Shown here piece by piece: positions 35,760 to 43,411 of a stretch of DNA of 56,152 nucleotides (positions are counted from its first letter, which is position 1; every line of letters starts with the position of its first letter). The stretch comes from DATFMP01 sp035266845 (GTDB lineage: Bacteria > SAR324 > JACQKK01), in the NCBI GenBank assembly GCA_035266845.1, contig DATFMP010000095.1, forward strand, positions 1 through 56,152, in the 5' to 3' direction. The notes beneath the pieces are model-generated. The model was not told the origin of the DNA. It made no database searches and worked only from the letters and a program-made list of their open reading frames with translations. The position numbers were made by a program, and so were the translations under genes.

Positions 35760-36371
35760 ATGACCGCCCTGGAAGCCCGAGTGGCCCGCCTGGAGCATCA
35801 GCTCCGCCTGTATCGCGCCCTGAGCCTCGCCGCGCTGGTGGCGCTGGTGGCACTGACCGCCCTGGGTGCCTCGCGCACCGTGCCGGACGTGATCCGCGCC
35901 CACCGCTTCGAGGTGATCGACGCGCACGGCCGGCCGCTGGTGATGCTGAAGACGACCGGCTTTGGCGGAATCGTGCAGACGGTCGGCAACGATGGAGTGT
36001 CGGGCGTGTCCATCGGGGCGTCGTCCACGGGTGGCTTCGTTGGCGTGCGGGATGACAAGCCCTCGGCCTTTCCCCGGGTGGAGTTGAGCACGGACGAAAC
36101 GGGCGGCATGCTGGCCGTGCGCAACTGGAACGGCTTCGCCGTGGAAGTGGACCGCGACGGCTTGGCCGTGGCCCATACACGGGAAGACGGCAACCTGACG
36201 CGCGTTGACCCTCGCGTGGTGCTGAGCGTCTCGGAGCACGGAGGGCACGTGCGCGTGCTCAACGCCACGGGGGATGAGGCCGCCAGCCTGCGCGCGGACG
36301 AGACGGGCACAGGCGTCATCAGTGCCTTCGGCCCCGCCGGCAAGCAGCGGATCATCCGGCCCGGCAGCTAG
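35760..36371 (+). CDS. Membrane-anchored beta-repeat protein of unknown function
   Basis: This 203-residue protein starts with a helical stretch (ALEARVARLEHQLRLYRAL) and one transmembrane helix (LAALVALVALTAL, about residues 21-36). The rest is short repeats of the form Gly-Gly-x-hydrophobic-x-Val then Asn/Asp-Gly (for example GGFVGVRDDK, GGMLAVRNWNG, GGHVRVLNATGD), ending TGTGVISAFGPAGK. Alternating hydrophobics separated by glycine turns suggest a beta-solenoid or stacked hairpins outside the membrane. I do not recognise a named family. GAGGAGG sits 9 bases before the ATG. It stands alone, upstream of tRNA-Leu. Confidence 0.7.
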   Translation: MTALEARVARLEHQLRLYRALSLAALVALVALTALGASRTVPDVIRAHRFEVIDAHGRPLVMLKTTGFGGIVQTVGNDGVSGVSIGASSTGGFVGVRDDKPSAFPRVELSTDETGGMLAVRNWNGFAVEVDRDGLAVAHTREDGNLTRVDPRVVLSVSEHGGHVRVLNATGDEAASLRADETGTGVISAFGPAGKQRIIRPGS

Positions 36372-36493
36372 CCGCGCCGCGAATGAACCCCGGCTCTTCG
36401 AACCGGACCCGGTTGGTGTGGGACGGTTTCCTCCCGGGGCCAAGGGCGCTATCATCGCCGGGGCCACACGGGTATTGCCGTGCGGCAGCCAAT

Positions 36494-36575
36494 GCGGAAG
36501 TGGCGGAACTGGCAGACGCGCTGGATTTAGGATCCAGTGGAGCAATCCTTGGGGGTTCGAGTCCCCCCTTCCGCA
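36494..36575 (+). tRNA. tRNA-Leu(TAG)
   Basis: An 82-nt cloverleaf has GCGGAAG pairing CTTCCGC and an A discriminator. The anticodon loop TTTAGGA gives anticodon TAG for leucine CUA-type codons. A class II variable arm of moderate length is present, and the T-loop TTCGAGT is normal. CCA is not encoded. Confidence 0.95.
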
Positions 36576-36657
36576 TCGCCCCCCGCCGGGGCCGCGACCA
36601 AGGCGCCCGCACGATTCCCCATTGAAATCCACCGCCATTCCGGGCAAGGTGTTTGGA

Positions 36658-36687
36658 TTGCCGCGGGCCACCCCCTGTGGTTACAAT
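36658..36687 (+). promoter_or_regulatory. Sigma70-like promoter of trigger factor
   Basis: TTGCCG (36658-36663) and TACAAT (36682-36687) are separated by 18 bp upstream of the trigger factor ATG at 36789, giving a leader of about 95 nt. It lies in the gap after tRNA-Leu. Confidence 0.55.
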
Positions 36688-36788
36688 GGGGTCTTTACGG
36701 TCGCACACGGCACCGCCGCGGCGCCACGGCAGGCGCCGTCCGCAGTCCGCACAACGGCCCCGGCAGCACCCAGCGCAGGATCGCATCC

Positions 36789-38291
36789 ATGTCGATGAAC
36801 GTCACGGTCGCGGAACAGGACAAGCTCAAGCGCAAGCTCTCGGTGGAAGTGCCCCTCAGCGAGGTGCAGTCCACGTATGAGGAGGTGTACCAGAAGCTGC
36901 GCTCCAACATCCGCGTGAAGGGCTTCCGGCCCGGCAAGTTCCCGCGGCACTTGGCGGAGAAGCGCTTCCAGGCCGCGATGTCGGGCGAAGCGATGCAGTC
37001 GCTTGTGCCCAAGTACTTCGAACAGGCGGTGACCGAGCTGTCGTTGCGGCCGGCCACGGAGCCGAAGTTCGACAATCTGGACATCGACAAGGCGCGGCCT
37101 TTCCGCTTCGAGGTGGAATTCGAGGTGGTGCCGGACTTCAAGCTGCTGCCGCCCTCCGCATTCACGCTGAAGGAGCAGAAGTCCAAGGTCACGGCTAAGG
37201 ACGTGGAGGCGCGCATCGAGGAGATGCGCAGTGCCCGCGCCACGCTGGCGGCAAAAGACGATGAGCCCGCCGCCGAGGGCGACGTGGTGACCTTCGACTT
37301 CCACGGCACGCTGGACGGCGAGGATTTCGAGGGTGGCCAGGCGGAGAACCAGCGCATCGAGGTGGGCGCGGGGCAGTACCTGCCGGAGTTCGATGCCCAG
37401 TTTCCCGGCATCAAAGCGGGCGAGAGCAAGGAATTCGACGTGACCTTCCCGGAAGACTACGGGCAGGCCACGCTGCAGGGCAAGACCGTGCACTTCACGG
37501 TCGACGCCAAGCAAGTGGAAGCGAAGGTGCCGCCGGAGCTGGACGAGGCCTTCTTCAAGCTGTTCGGGGAGCAGGTGACGACGCTGGCTGAGCTGCAGGC
37601 GGAGATCAAGCAGCAGTTGGAGCAGGAACACGAGCGCACCGTGATGCAGGACTACCAGAACGATCTGGCAGACCAGATGCGGGAGCGCTACGACTTCGAA
37701 GTGCCGGAAACCCTGGTGGACAGCGCCCTGCACGAATTCGAGCACCAACTCTCGCACGACGAGCCGGAGGTGCTGCAGGATGAGGAGAAGCTGACCGAGC
37801 GTAAGGCGGAGGAGCGCCAGAAGATCGAAGCCAACCTGCGCGTGGCCTACGTCGTCGATGCCCTGGCCAAGCAGTACGATGTGAAGGCCGATCCGGAGGA
37901 GGTGCGCCAGCGCTTCTTCATGCAGGCCTACATGATGCGCCAGAACCCCACCGAACTGGTCAACTCGCCCTACGGCAACCGGCTGATTGCGCAAATCGAG
38001 CAAAGCCTGGTCACGGGCAAGACCCTGGATCAGCTGGCGGGCGAGGTTCTGAAGGACGGTGGCAAAGCCGCGGCCAAAAAGGGCGCCGATGGCGAGGAGG
38101 CCAAAGCTGCCGAAGAGGCCAAGCCCAAGGCCGCGGCCAAGGGCAGCGAGGCCAGCGAGGCCAAGACCGCGGCAGCCAAGAGCACCAAAGCGAGTGCGGC
38201 CAAGGGCGACGACGCCAAGGGCACCAAAGCCGGCGCGGCCAAAAGCGGCAAGGCGGCCAAGCCCAAGCCTAAGAAGGCCGCGGCGGAATAG
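36789..38291 (+). CDS. tig: Trigger factor (ribosome-associated chaperone and prolyl isomerase)
   Basis: This 500-residue trigger factor has the N-terminal ribosome-binding loop GFRPGKFP (45-52), a central FKBP-type PPIase domain starting at GDVVTFDFHGTLDGEDFEGG (about 157-176) and the helical C-terminal arms. It binds ribosomal protein L23 at the tunnel exit and shields nascent chains. Normal family length is about 430; the excess is an 81-residue Ala/Lys-rich tail (420-500) of the AAAKS/KAAKPKPKK type, unrelated to the standard fold and resembling nucleic-acid-binding basic tails. Two in-frame ATGs lie six bases apart. clpP follows after 32 bp, the usual order. Confidence 0.96.
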   Translation: MSMNVTVAEQDKLKRKLSVEVPLSEVQSTYEEVYQKLRSNIRVKGFRPGKFPRHLAEKRFQAAMSGEAMQSLVPKYFEQAVTELSLRPATEPKFDNLDIDKARPFRFEVEFEVVPDFKLLPPSAFTLKEQKSKVTAKDVEARIEEMRSARATLAAKDDEPAAEGDVVTFDFHGTLDGEDFEGGQAENQRIEVGAGQYLPEFDAQFPGIKAGESKEFDVTFPEDYGQATLQGKTVHFTVDAKQVEAKVPPELDEAFFKLFGEQVTTLAELQAEIKQQLEQEHERTVMQDYQNDLADQMRERYDFEVPETLVDSALHEFEHQLSHDEPEVLQDEEKLTERKAEERQKIEANLRVAYVVDALAKQYDVKADPEEVRQRFFMQAYMMRQNPTELVNSPYGNRLIAQIEQSLVTGKTLDQLAGEVLKDGGKAAAKKGADGEEAKAAEEAKPKAAAKGSEASEAKTAAAKSTKASAAKGDDAKGTKAGAAKSGKAAKPKPKKAAAE

Positions 38292-38323
38292 CGGACGCGG
38301 GACCCATACCGAGGAGCGCGGGC

Positions 38324-38932
38324 ATGACACTGATCCCCATGGTCGTCGAGCAGACCAACCGCGGCGAGCGCGCGTACGACATCTACTCGCGGCTGCTGAA
38401 GGATCGCATCATCTTCCTGGGCACGGGCGTCGATGACAATGTGGCCAACCTGATCATCGCCCAACTGCTGTTCCTGGAGGCGGAGGATCCCGACGGCGAG
38501 ATCTCGATGTACATCAACTGCCCCGGCGGGCACTTGACCTCGGGCCTGTCTATCTACGACACGATGCAGTACATCCGGCCCAGCATCCAGACGATCTGTC
38601 TGGGCCAGGCGGCCAGCCTGGGCGCGATCCTGCTGGCTGCGGGCAGCCCCGGCAAGCGGTTTGCGCTGCCCCACGCGCGCATCATGATCCACCAGCCGTG
38701 GGGCGGACTCTCGGGACAGGCGTCCGATATCGACATCCATGCCCGCGAGGTGCTGCGGCTCAAGGCCGCCACCAACGAGATCCTAAAGCGCCACACCAAG
38801 AAATCGCTCAAGCAGATCGAAGAGGATACGCTGCGGGACCACTTCATGGATGCCAACGAGGCCATGGATTACGGCATCATTGACCAGATCATGGTGAAGC
38901 ACGACCTACCCCAGACCATGCCGGCGGCCTGA
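38324..38932 (+). CDS. clpP: ATP-dependent Clp protease proteolytic subunit ClpP
   Basis: This 202-residue serine peptidase is intact: catalytic Ser98 (GQAASLGA), His123 (MIHQPWGG) and Asp172 (TLRDHFM). It should form the tetradecameric chamber fed by ClpX or ClpA. The substrate-stabilising loop reads NCPGGHLTSG, a little different from the more common NSPGGSVTAG. GGAG precedes the ATG. It follows trigger factor, as in most proteobacteria, but clpX and lon do not follow; instead come tRNA-Val and a strong terminator, so the unfoldase must be encoded elsewhere. Confidence 0.97.
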   Translation: MTLIPMVVEQTNRGERAYDIYSRLLKDRIIFLGTGVDDNVANLIIAQLLFLEAEDPDGEISMYINCPGGHLTSGLSIYDTMQYIRPSIQTICLGQAASLGAILLAAGSPGKRFALPHARIMIHQPWGGLSGQASDIDIHAREVLRLKAATNEILKRHTKKSLKQIEEDTLRDHFMDANEAMDYGIIDQIMVKHDLPQTMPAA

Positions 38933-39024
38933 ACGGGTCGCCAGCCCGCACGCACCGGGGCTTGGCGGCGCATTTTTGCGCTGGACAAACCCAGGTCGCA
39001 GGCTTTAGGTTGTCAGAGCACCAA

Positions 39025-39097
39025 GGGCGGTTAGCTCAGCTGGGAGAGCGGCGGCGTCACAAGCCGTAGGTCGCAGGTTCGATCCCTGCACCGCCCA
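39025..39097 (+). tRNA. tRNA-Val(CAC)
   Basis: A 73-nt cloverleaf has GGGCGGT pairing ACCGCCC with an A discriminator. The anticodon loop GTCACAA gives CAC, reading valine GUG; the G at position 32 and a G-U at the top of the anticodon stem are slightly unusual. D and T arms are normal. It lies between clpP and a terminator. CCA is not encoded. Confidence 0.93.
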
Positions 39098-39103
39098 TTG
39101 CAG

Positions 39104-39138
39104 AGGGGTTACGGGTCACCGTAACCCCTTTTCTTTTT
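39104..39138 (+). terminator. Strong intrinsic terminator after tRNA-Val
   Basis: AGGGGTTACGG and CCGTAACCCCT form a perfect 11-bp stem around GTCA, followed by TTTTCTTTTT. It ends the tig-clpP-tRNA-Val direction of transcription and is one of the two best intrinsic terminators in the window. Confidence 0.92.
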
Positions 39139-39233
39139 CCACCCCCGCGTGCGCGTTGCCTGCTCCTGCAGGGCCCGCCCGCCACCGCACCAAGCCTGGA
39201 GCCTCACAGATCGACACGCCATCCCCCACGCCA

Positions 39234-39686
39234 GTGCACGCAGTGATCCGGGAGACCCTGCGCTCGGGCTCGATCGCCGCCGTGGCGATGATGCCGTTCG
39301 GCTTGGCCTTCAGGGCGCTGGGCCTGCGCATCAACCAGTATGGCCCCGCGGTGCTGGAGGTGGTATTCGGCCCCCTGCCGGCTGCACCACGCCTGGCGCT
39401 GATGCCGCTCGAACATTTCCTCATTGCCTGGACGGTCGCCGTGCCGCTGCTGCTGATGCTGCGGCGCCTCAGAGATCGCCGCACCGCCGTGGTGCTGGGG
39501 GCCGGTTACGGGGTGGCGTTCTACATGGCGGTGAACTCCTTGGCACTGCCCTGGCTGTTCGGCGATCTCACGCCTTGGCAATTGGGCGTTGCCACCGTGG
39601 TGCCAAGCCTGAGCGTGCACCTGGTGTACGGCATCTCCATCGCCCTAACGGCCTGCGGCTGGGCACGGCCAATCCACAGCGGCTGA
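39234..39686 (+). CDS. Small integral membrane protein, unknown function
   Basis: This protein of about 150 residues has four hydrophobic segments (AAVAMMPFGLAFRALG, FLIAWTVAVPLLLML, AVVLGAGYGVAFYMAV, VVPSLSVHLVYGISIAL). I recognise no family. The start is uncertain: there is no ATG near the N-terminus and I chose a GTG at 39234 (VHAVIRETL), while GTG at 39243 and a TTG further upstream are alternatives and no ribosome-binding site decides. It follows the tRNA-Val terminator and is followed by a hairpin-rich intergenic region. Confidence 0.6.
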   Translation: MHAVIRETLRSGSIAAVAMMPFGLAFRALGLRINQYGPAVLEVVFGPLPAAPRLALMPLEHFLIAWTVAVPLLLMLRRLRDRRTAVVLGAGYGVAFYMAVNSLALPWLFGDLTPWQLGVATVVPSLSVHLVYGISIALTACGWARPIHSG

Positions 39687-40278
39687 CCCCGCGCCCTTCA
39701 GGCCGGAGCCACAGCCGCGGCTCGCATCGAGTAGCGGTGCGGGCGAACGCGAGGATAAAGCGGTGGTAGCGGGGTCACTTCGGCGTGCTAGATAACCCAC
39801 CAAGCCTAACACGTTGCTATCGGAAATTCGCCTTGAATCGCCGGTGCGAAGGCGTAGCGTTGGAACTGGGGACACACCCCGCCGGCACGAGGCCTCCCGG
39901 GGGATGTGTCCACTCCTCAACCTGGTTGAGAGGAGATGGACCACCGCAATGTAGGTGACAAATAGACGCCGCCTCCAGCGAAGAGGTGGCCATGTCCCGG
40001 CCCCGATCGCCGCTGCCAACCGACAGATACGGTCGGTTCCGGACGAAAATCCAAGTTGGGATGCGAGTCCGATCCAGAGGACACTAACGGAGCCCCCCTT
40101 CCGGAAGGGCCCGACTCCAGTCCCAGACGACCGCAAGAGAACCCTCGCTGCGCCGACCATAACCGGCGTGCCGAGGGTTCATCACGTTCGTGGCAGCCCA
40201 GCGACCTGCGACAGCCCAGCGGATCGCGTTCCAAGCCCCAGGCAATGGGCGCGCGATTGCACTGACGGAGGAAGCCCG
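39687..40278. other. 592-bp intergenic region with clustered hairpins
   Basis: No gene is supported here. From 39870 to 40180 it contains five separate inverted repeats (listed in the next entry), a density seen nowhere else in the window. The region ends with GGAGGA before the PPOX gene. Confidence 0.7.
39870..40180. repeat. Cluster of five inverted repeats, possible REP-type element or structured RNA
   Basis: Hairpins are: GGACACACCCCG with CGGGG-GA-TGTGTCC (39870-39911); CTCAACC-T-GGTTGAG (39916-39930); AACCGAC-N7-GTCGGTT (40018-40038); the 14-bp palindrome CCCTTCCGGAAGGG (40096-40109); and GAACCCTCG with CGAGGGTTC, with an inner GCGCCG/CGGCGT helix (40139-40180). GGGGACACACCCC-like stems occur in some repetitive extragenic elements, but the whole array fits no class I know. 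It may be an RNA leader, a decayed mobile element or a REP cluster. Confidence 0.6.
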
Positions 40279-40698
40279 ATGATCCCGGATGCCGTTCGCG
40301 CCCTCGTCGCCGCCGGGCCGCTGGCCCATCTGACGACGCTCAATTCGGACGGAAGCCCACAGGTGACGGTGGTCTGGGTGGGCATCGAGGACGACGCGTT
40401 CGTGACCGCCCACATGGGCGAGTGGCGCAAGGTTAAGAACGTGCGGCGCGATCCGCGGGTGGCCCTCTCCTTCCTGGGCACACGCAACAACCCGCGCGGC
40501 TTGCGCGAGTATGTGGTGGCCTACGGCGAGGCCCACATTACCGAGGGTGGCGCTCCGGAGCTGCTACAGCGGCTGGCACGCATCTACATGGGGCCCGACG
40601 CAGAGTTCCCGCCGCGCAACGTGCGTCACGTGCCGGGCTACATCACACGCATCCGCCCGCTCCGCTTCGGGGGCGTCGGCCCCTGGGCGGAAAGCTAG
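40279..40698 (+). CDS. PPOX-class flavin/F420-type split-barrel protein
   Basis: This 139-residue pyridoxamine-phosphate-oxidase-like split barrel has LAHLTTLNSDGSPQVTVVWV (about residues 15-34) as the first strand pair with the usual Asp-Gly turn, KVKNVRRDPRVALSF and the YVVAYGEAHITEGG strand. The group binds FMN, FAD or F420 and reduces varied substrates; which cofactor is used cannot be told. GGAGGAAG precedes the ATG. Its stop TAG shares the palindrome CTAG with the stop of the convergent membrane protein. Confidence 0.85.
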   Translation: MIPDAVRALVAAGPLAHLTTLNSDGSPQVTVVWVGIEDDAFVTAHMGEWRKVKNVRRDPRVALSFLGTRNNPRGLREYVVAYGEAHITEGGAPELLQRLARIYMGPDAEFPPRNVRHVPGYITRIRPLRFGGVGPWAES

Positions 40699-41198
40699 TC
40701 GGGCGGGGCGCTCAGGCGCACGAACCGGTCGCGCAGCAGGCGCGGCAGGCTGCGCCCAAAGGCCACGCGCCACAGCAGCGCCAGTCCCAGCGCCATCACC
40801 AGCGTGGATGGGAAAGCGGCGGCCGTGCCCAAAGGTGCGATGGCCACCAGGAACACGATGCCGCCCGCCATGCCGAGTCGTGCGGCGCGCGTCGTGCCCA
40901 GCAGCAACAGGGCGATGGCCAGTTGGCTCAGCGCAATCGTCGCGACGATGGATGTGATGTGCTGTGCGAAGGGCCCCAGGATGAACGCCCGGTAGGCGGG
41001 CAGGTAAGCGTACTGCGCAAAGCCCAGGTACTCCTCGGGTCGCACAAAGGCGGTGCGCAGGTTGTACTGAGCGGCCCAGATGAACATCAGCGCGTAGAGC
41101 AGCCGGCCCAGGTTGGGCCAGCGCCAGGCGGCCGCCACAAGCAGCAGCGACGTCAGCAGAGAGCCGACATAGGCGTAGGCGATGATCTGCGGATCCAT
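40695..41198 (-). CDS. Integral membrane protein, unknown function
   Basis: This 167-residue protein has about four to five membrane helices (IIAYAYVGSLLTSLLLVAA, LLYALMFIWAA, ITSIVATIALSQLAIALLLL, GMAGGIVFLVAIAPLG, TLVMALGLALLWRVAFG). The motif QYNLRTAFVRPEEYLGFAQY between helices 2 and 3 is conserved-looking and polar. I do not know the family. It ends tail to tail with the PPOX gene, sharing CTAG. The next gene upstream on the same strand, 120 bp away, is another small membrane protein. Confidence 0.65.
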   Translation of the reverse strand: MDPQIIAYAYVGSLLTSLLLVAAAWRWPNLGRLLYALMFIWAAQYNLRTAFVRPEEYLGFAQYAYLPAYRAFILGPFAQHITSIVATIALSQLAIALLLLGTTRAARLGMAGGIVFLVAIAPLGTAAAFPSTLVMALGLALLWRVAFGRSLPRLLRDRFVRLSAPPD

Positions 41199-41318
41199 GA
41201 CGGCTCCGGCCCGGAATCGCCGCTGGGTGCGGCGATGCCCCCCGATGCAGGCATGCCATCAGAGTAGCACGACCCCGCGGCGCACGTCCCTGCGCCGGCA
41301 CGCCGGTCGAGCGCCGCG

Positions 41319-41702
41319 CTAGCTCTGGGCCGGCGCGCTGCGGGCGACCTTGATGCGCTTGGCCAGCGCTTCGCCCAGGCCCAACGCACCCAGGCCCACC
41401 AGCAGGTGCAGCACCTGGATCACCCAGTGCGCCGAGCCGGGCACCAGCTCGGTCTGCGAGAAGCCCAGCAGCATCACCAGAATGCCCCACAGGAGCCCGA
41501 CGGCCACCAGCGTGCGGTTCACGTCGGCGAAGCCGGCCATCAGGGCCAGCAGCCACAGCATCAGGGTGAGCAGCACGCCGGACTGCATGTGGGCAGGCGT
41601 CCAGTGGGCGAGATAGCCGAACCAGAAGGCAAAGCCCGTCACGATCTGGAACAACCCTGTGAGGCGCAGCACCCACTGGGCGATGAGGTTCAGCCGTAGC
41701 AT
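41319..41702 (-). CDS. Small four-helix membrane protein, unknown function
   Basis: This 127-residue protein has four predicted helices (LTGLFQIVTGFAFWFGYLA, SGVLLTLMLWLLALMAGF, TLVAVGLLWGILVMLLGF, WVIQVLHLLVGLGALGLG) and a short basic tail. The layout (His in AHWTPAHMQSG and in HWVIQVLH) recalls small heme- or quinone-related membrane proteins, but I cannot assign it. GGAGAG lies 7 bases before the ATG. The 223-bp gap upstream separates it from the three-receiver gene. Confidence 0.65.
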   Translation of the reverse strand: MLRLNLIAQWVLRLTGLFQIVTGFAFWFGYLAHWTPAHMQSGVLLTLMLWLLALMAGFADVNRTLVAVGLLWGILVMLLGFSQTELVPGSAHWVIQVLHLLVGLGALGLGEALAKRIKVARSAPAQS

Positions 41703-41925
41703 GCGGTCTCTCTCCGTAAGCGCGGCTCCGCGCGAGCCGGCAGTTGGCCGGGCCCAGCCGGCGGCCGGGCGCTTCCTCTCCTTGTGCGATGATTTGCGGC
41801 CGGGGTCAAGGGAAGGGCTCGATGAATCGTGGGCTCGCCAGGGGCGTGCAGACGGAGGACCCGCTGCACGAACCAGCCGGCACTGCCTGAGCCGCGAATG
41901 GACGCACTCCCCAGGCGAGACACGC

Positions 41926-43341
41926 TCAGGACGTCGCTGCGACGTCCAAAGCAACGACCTCGTCGTCGAGAATGTCGCCGCGCCCGTCGCCTTCCAGCGC
42001 CTTGAAGACCGCATCGAACAACTCGCGCTGACGCACCGGACCCGGCAGGAACGCGATGATGCCCGCCTCGTAGATACGCTCGAACTCCTGCGGCATGGGC
42101 GAAACGCTGGTGACCACCACCGACGGCAGCAAGCGATCCCCGCAGAGCTCCTCAAGCCGTGCGCGCAAGTCGGGCCAGTACACGTCCAGCAGGTTGCAGT
42201 CCATCACGAGCACGTCCACCTCGCGCTCCGACACCACCCGCATGGCCTTGCCCGCTGAATCGGCGATAGTGACCTTCTGAATACCGTTGATGAGCAGGAT
42301 CTGCTGGATCTTGTAGCGGCTGTCCTGGTCGCTGTTTGCCACGACGAAGTGCAGCTTGCGCAGCTTGGCAACTCGAGACTCGGGCGCGTCCTTGCGGTTG
42401 CGGCGTTGGCGCCGTTCGATCTGCTCGAACAGCGTCTCCAGGTGAAAGGGCTTGATGAGATAGTAGTCCACGCCCTGGTTGAGCGCGAATTCCACCGCCT
42501 TGCGGTTCTCCCTGGAGGTCATCAGGATGAAGATGGCCCGGGCCGAGGCAGTCTGGCCAGCCCGCAGGGCCTCCAGCAGCGCCATGCCGTCCAGGCCCGG
42601 CAGGATCCATTCCGACAGGATCACGTCCACCGCCGGGGCTTGGCGCAGGTAGGAGAGGGCCTCCTCCGTACTTTCCACGGCATTGACGGAAAGCACGCCC
42701 ACCTTTTGTAGCGTCGTTACCAGCAGGCGGCGCACGTCCGCGTTGCCCTCCACGATGAGAAACGTGGTGCGGCGCATCTGGGGCGTGACGCGCAGACGCC
42801 GTGTGTGGTTGCTGTCCTCGTACAAAGCCACCTGCGTGAGCGCCTGCTTGAGCTCCTGCACGGTGCGGTGCAGACTGGCCGCAACCCCAGGCCCGGGCTC
42901 CGCTGGCCCGGCGCGGCCGGCCTTCGATTCGCTGCGATACTTGTCCAGTTCTTCGCGCAGCACGCTGATCAGGTCGTTGGTATCCCAGGGCTTGTTGATG
43001 AAGCGGTGAATCACGCCATCGTTGAAGGCATCAATGGCCTGGTTGAGTTCCGTATGGCCCGTGAGCAGCACCCGCCGTACCTGAGGGGCGAACTCCCGCG
43101 CGCGGGTGAGCAGCTCAATGCCCTTGAGGCCCGGCATCAGGTTGTCGCTGACGATGATGGCAACCTCGCCTTCCTGGAAGAGCGATTCCAGTGCCTGCAG
43201 CGGGTCCTGGAAGGATCGCACGTCAACGGGCTCGGCCCGCAGCTGACGCTTCAGCGCCTCAAGGATATAGGGCTCGTCGTCGACCAGCATAATGCGCGGT
43301 CGCTTTTGTGGTGCGGCGGCCGGCGGCGTTTCGGCGGTCAT
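41926..43341 (-). CDS. Response regulator with three receiver domains, no output domain
   Basis: This 471-residue protein consists of three REC domains. REC1 (about 15-135) is complete with Asp21/Asp22, acceptor Asp66 and Lys117, and has the TGHTELNQAIDAFN signature seen in RpfG-type regulators. REC2 (about 193-312) has Glu244 at the acceptor position (LSEWILPG) and a lone Glu198 in the acidic pocket but keeps Lys297, so it may mimic a phosphorylated state. REC3 (about 330-450) has Asp381 but lacks the PGxxG turn and the Lys (FLPGP). It is 70 bp downstream of the large hybrid kinase on the same strand and is its likely partner. Output is presumably by protein binding. Confidence 0.88.
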   Translation of the reverse strand: MTAETPPAAAPQKRPRIMLVDDEPYILEALKRQLRAEPVDVRSFQDPLQALESLFQEGEVAIIVSDNLMPGLKGIELLTRAREFAPQVRRVLLTGHTELNQAIDAFNDGVIHRFINKPWDTNDLISVLREELDKYRSESKAGRAGPAEPGPGVAASLHRTVQELKQALTQVALYEDSNHTRRLRVTPQMRRTTFLIVEGNADVRRLLVTTLQKVGVLSVNAVESTEEALSYLRQAPAVDVILSEWILPGLDGMALLEALRAGQTASARAIFILMTSRENRKAVEFALNQGVDYYLIKPFHLETLFEQIERRQRRNRKDAPESRVAKLRKLHFVVANSDQDSRYKIQQILLINGIQKVTIADSAGKAMRVVSEREVDVLVMDCNLLDVYWPDLRARLEELCGDRLLPSVVVTSVSPMPQEFERIYEAGIIAFLPGPVRQRELFDAVFKALEGDGRGDILDDEVVALDVAATS

Positions 43342-43411
43342 GGCAGATCGCGGCAGGTTGAGTTATTGGGAGGCACCCGTTGACGGATGCCCTGGCGAAG
43401 CCAGCCTCCAG

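Noticed and set aside
36681..38330. 550-codon minus-strand frame opposite trigger factor
   Set aside because: Antisense shadow of a well-recognised gene; its repeats are the reverse of the Ala/Lys tail.
39801..39815. Integron attC-like GCCTAAC core
   Set aside because: No matching GTTRRRY partner or cassette ORF arrangement; a single heptamer is not evidence.
40139..40180. Group II intron domain V
   Set aside because: The stem lacks the AGC triad, the bulge and a GNRA loop, and no reverse transcriptase is near.
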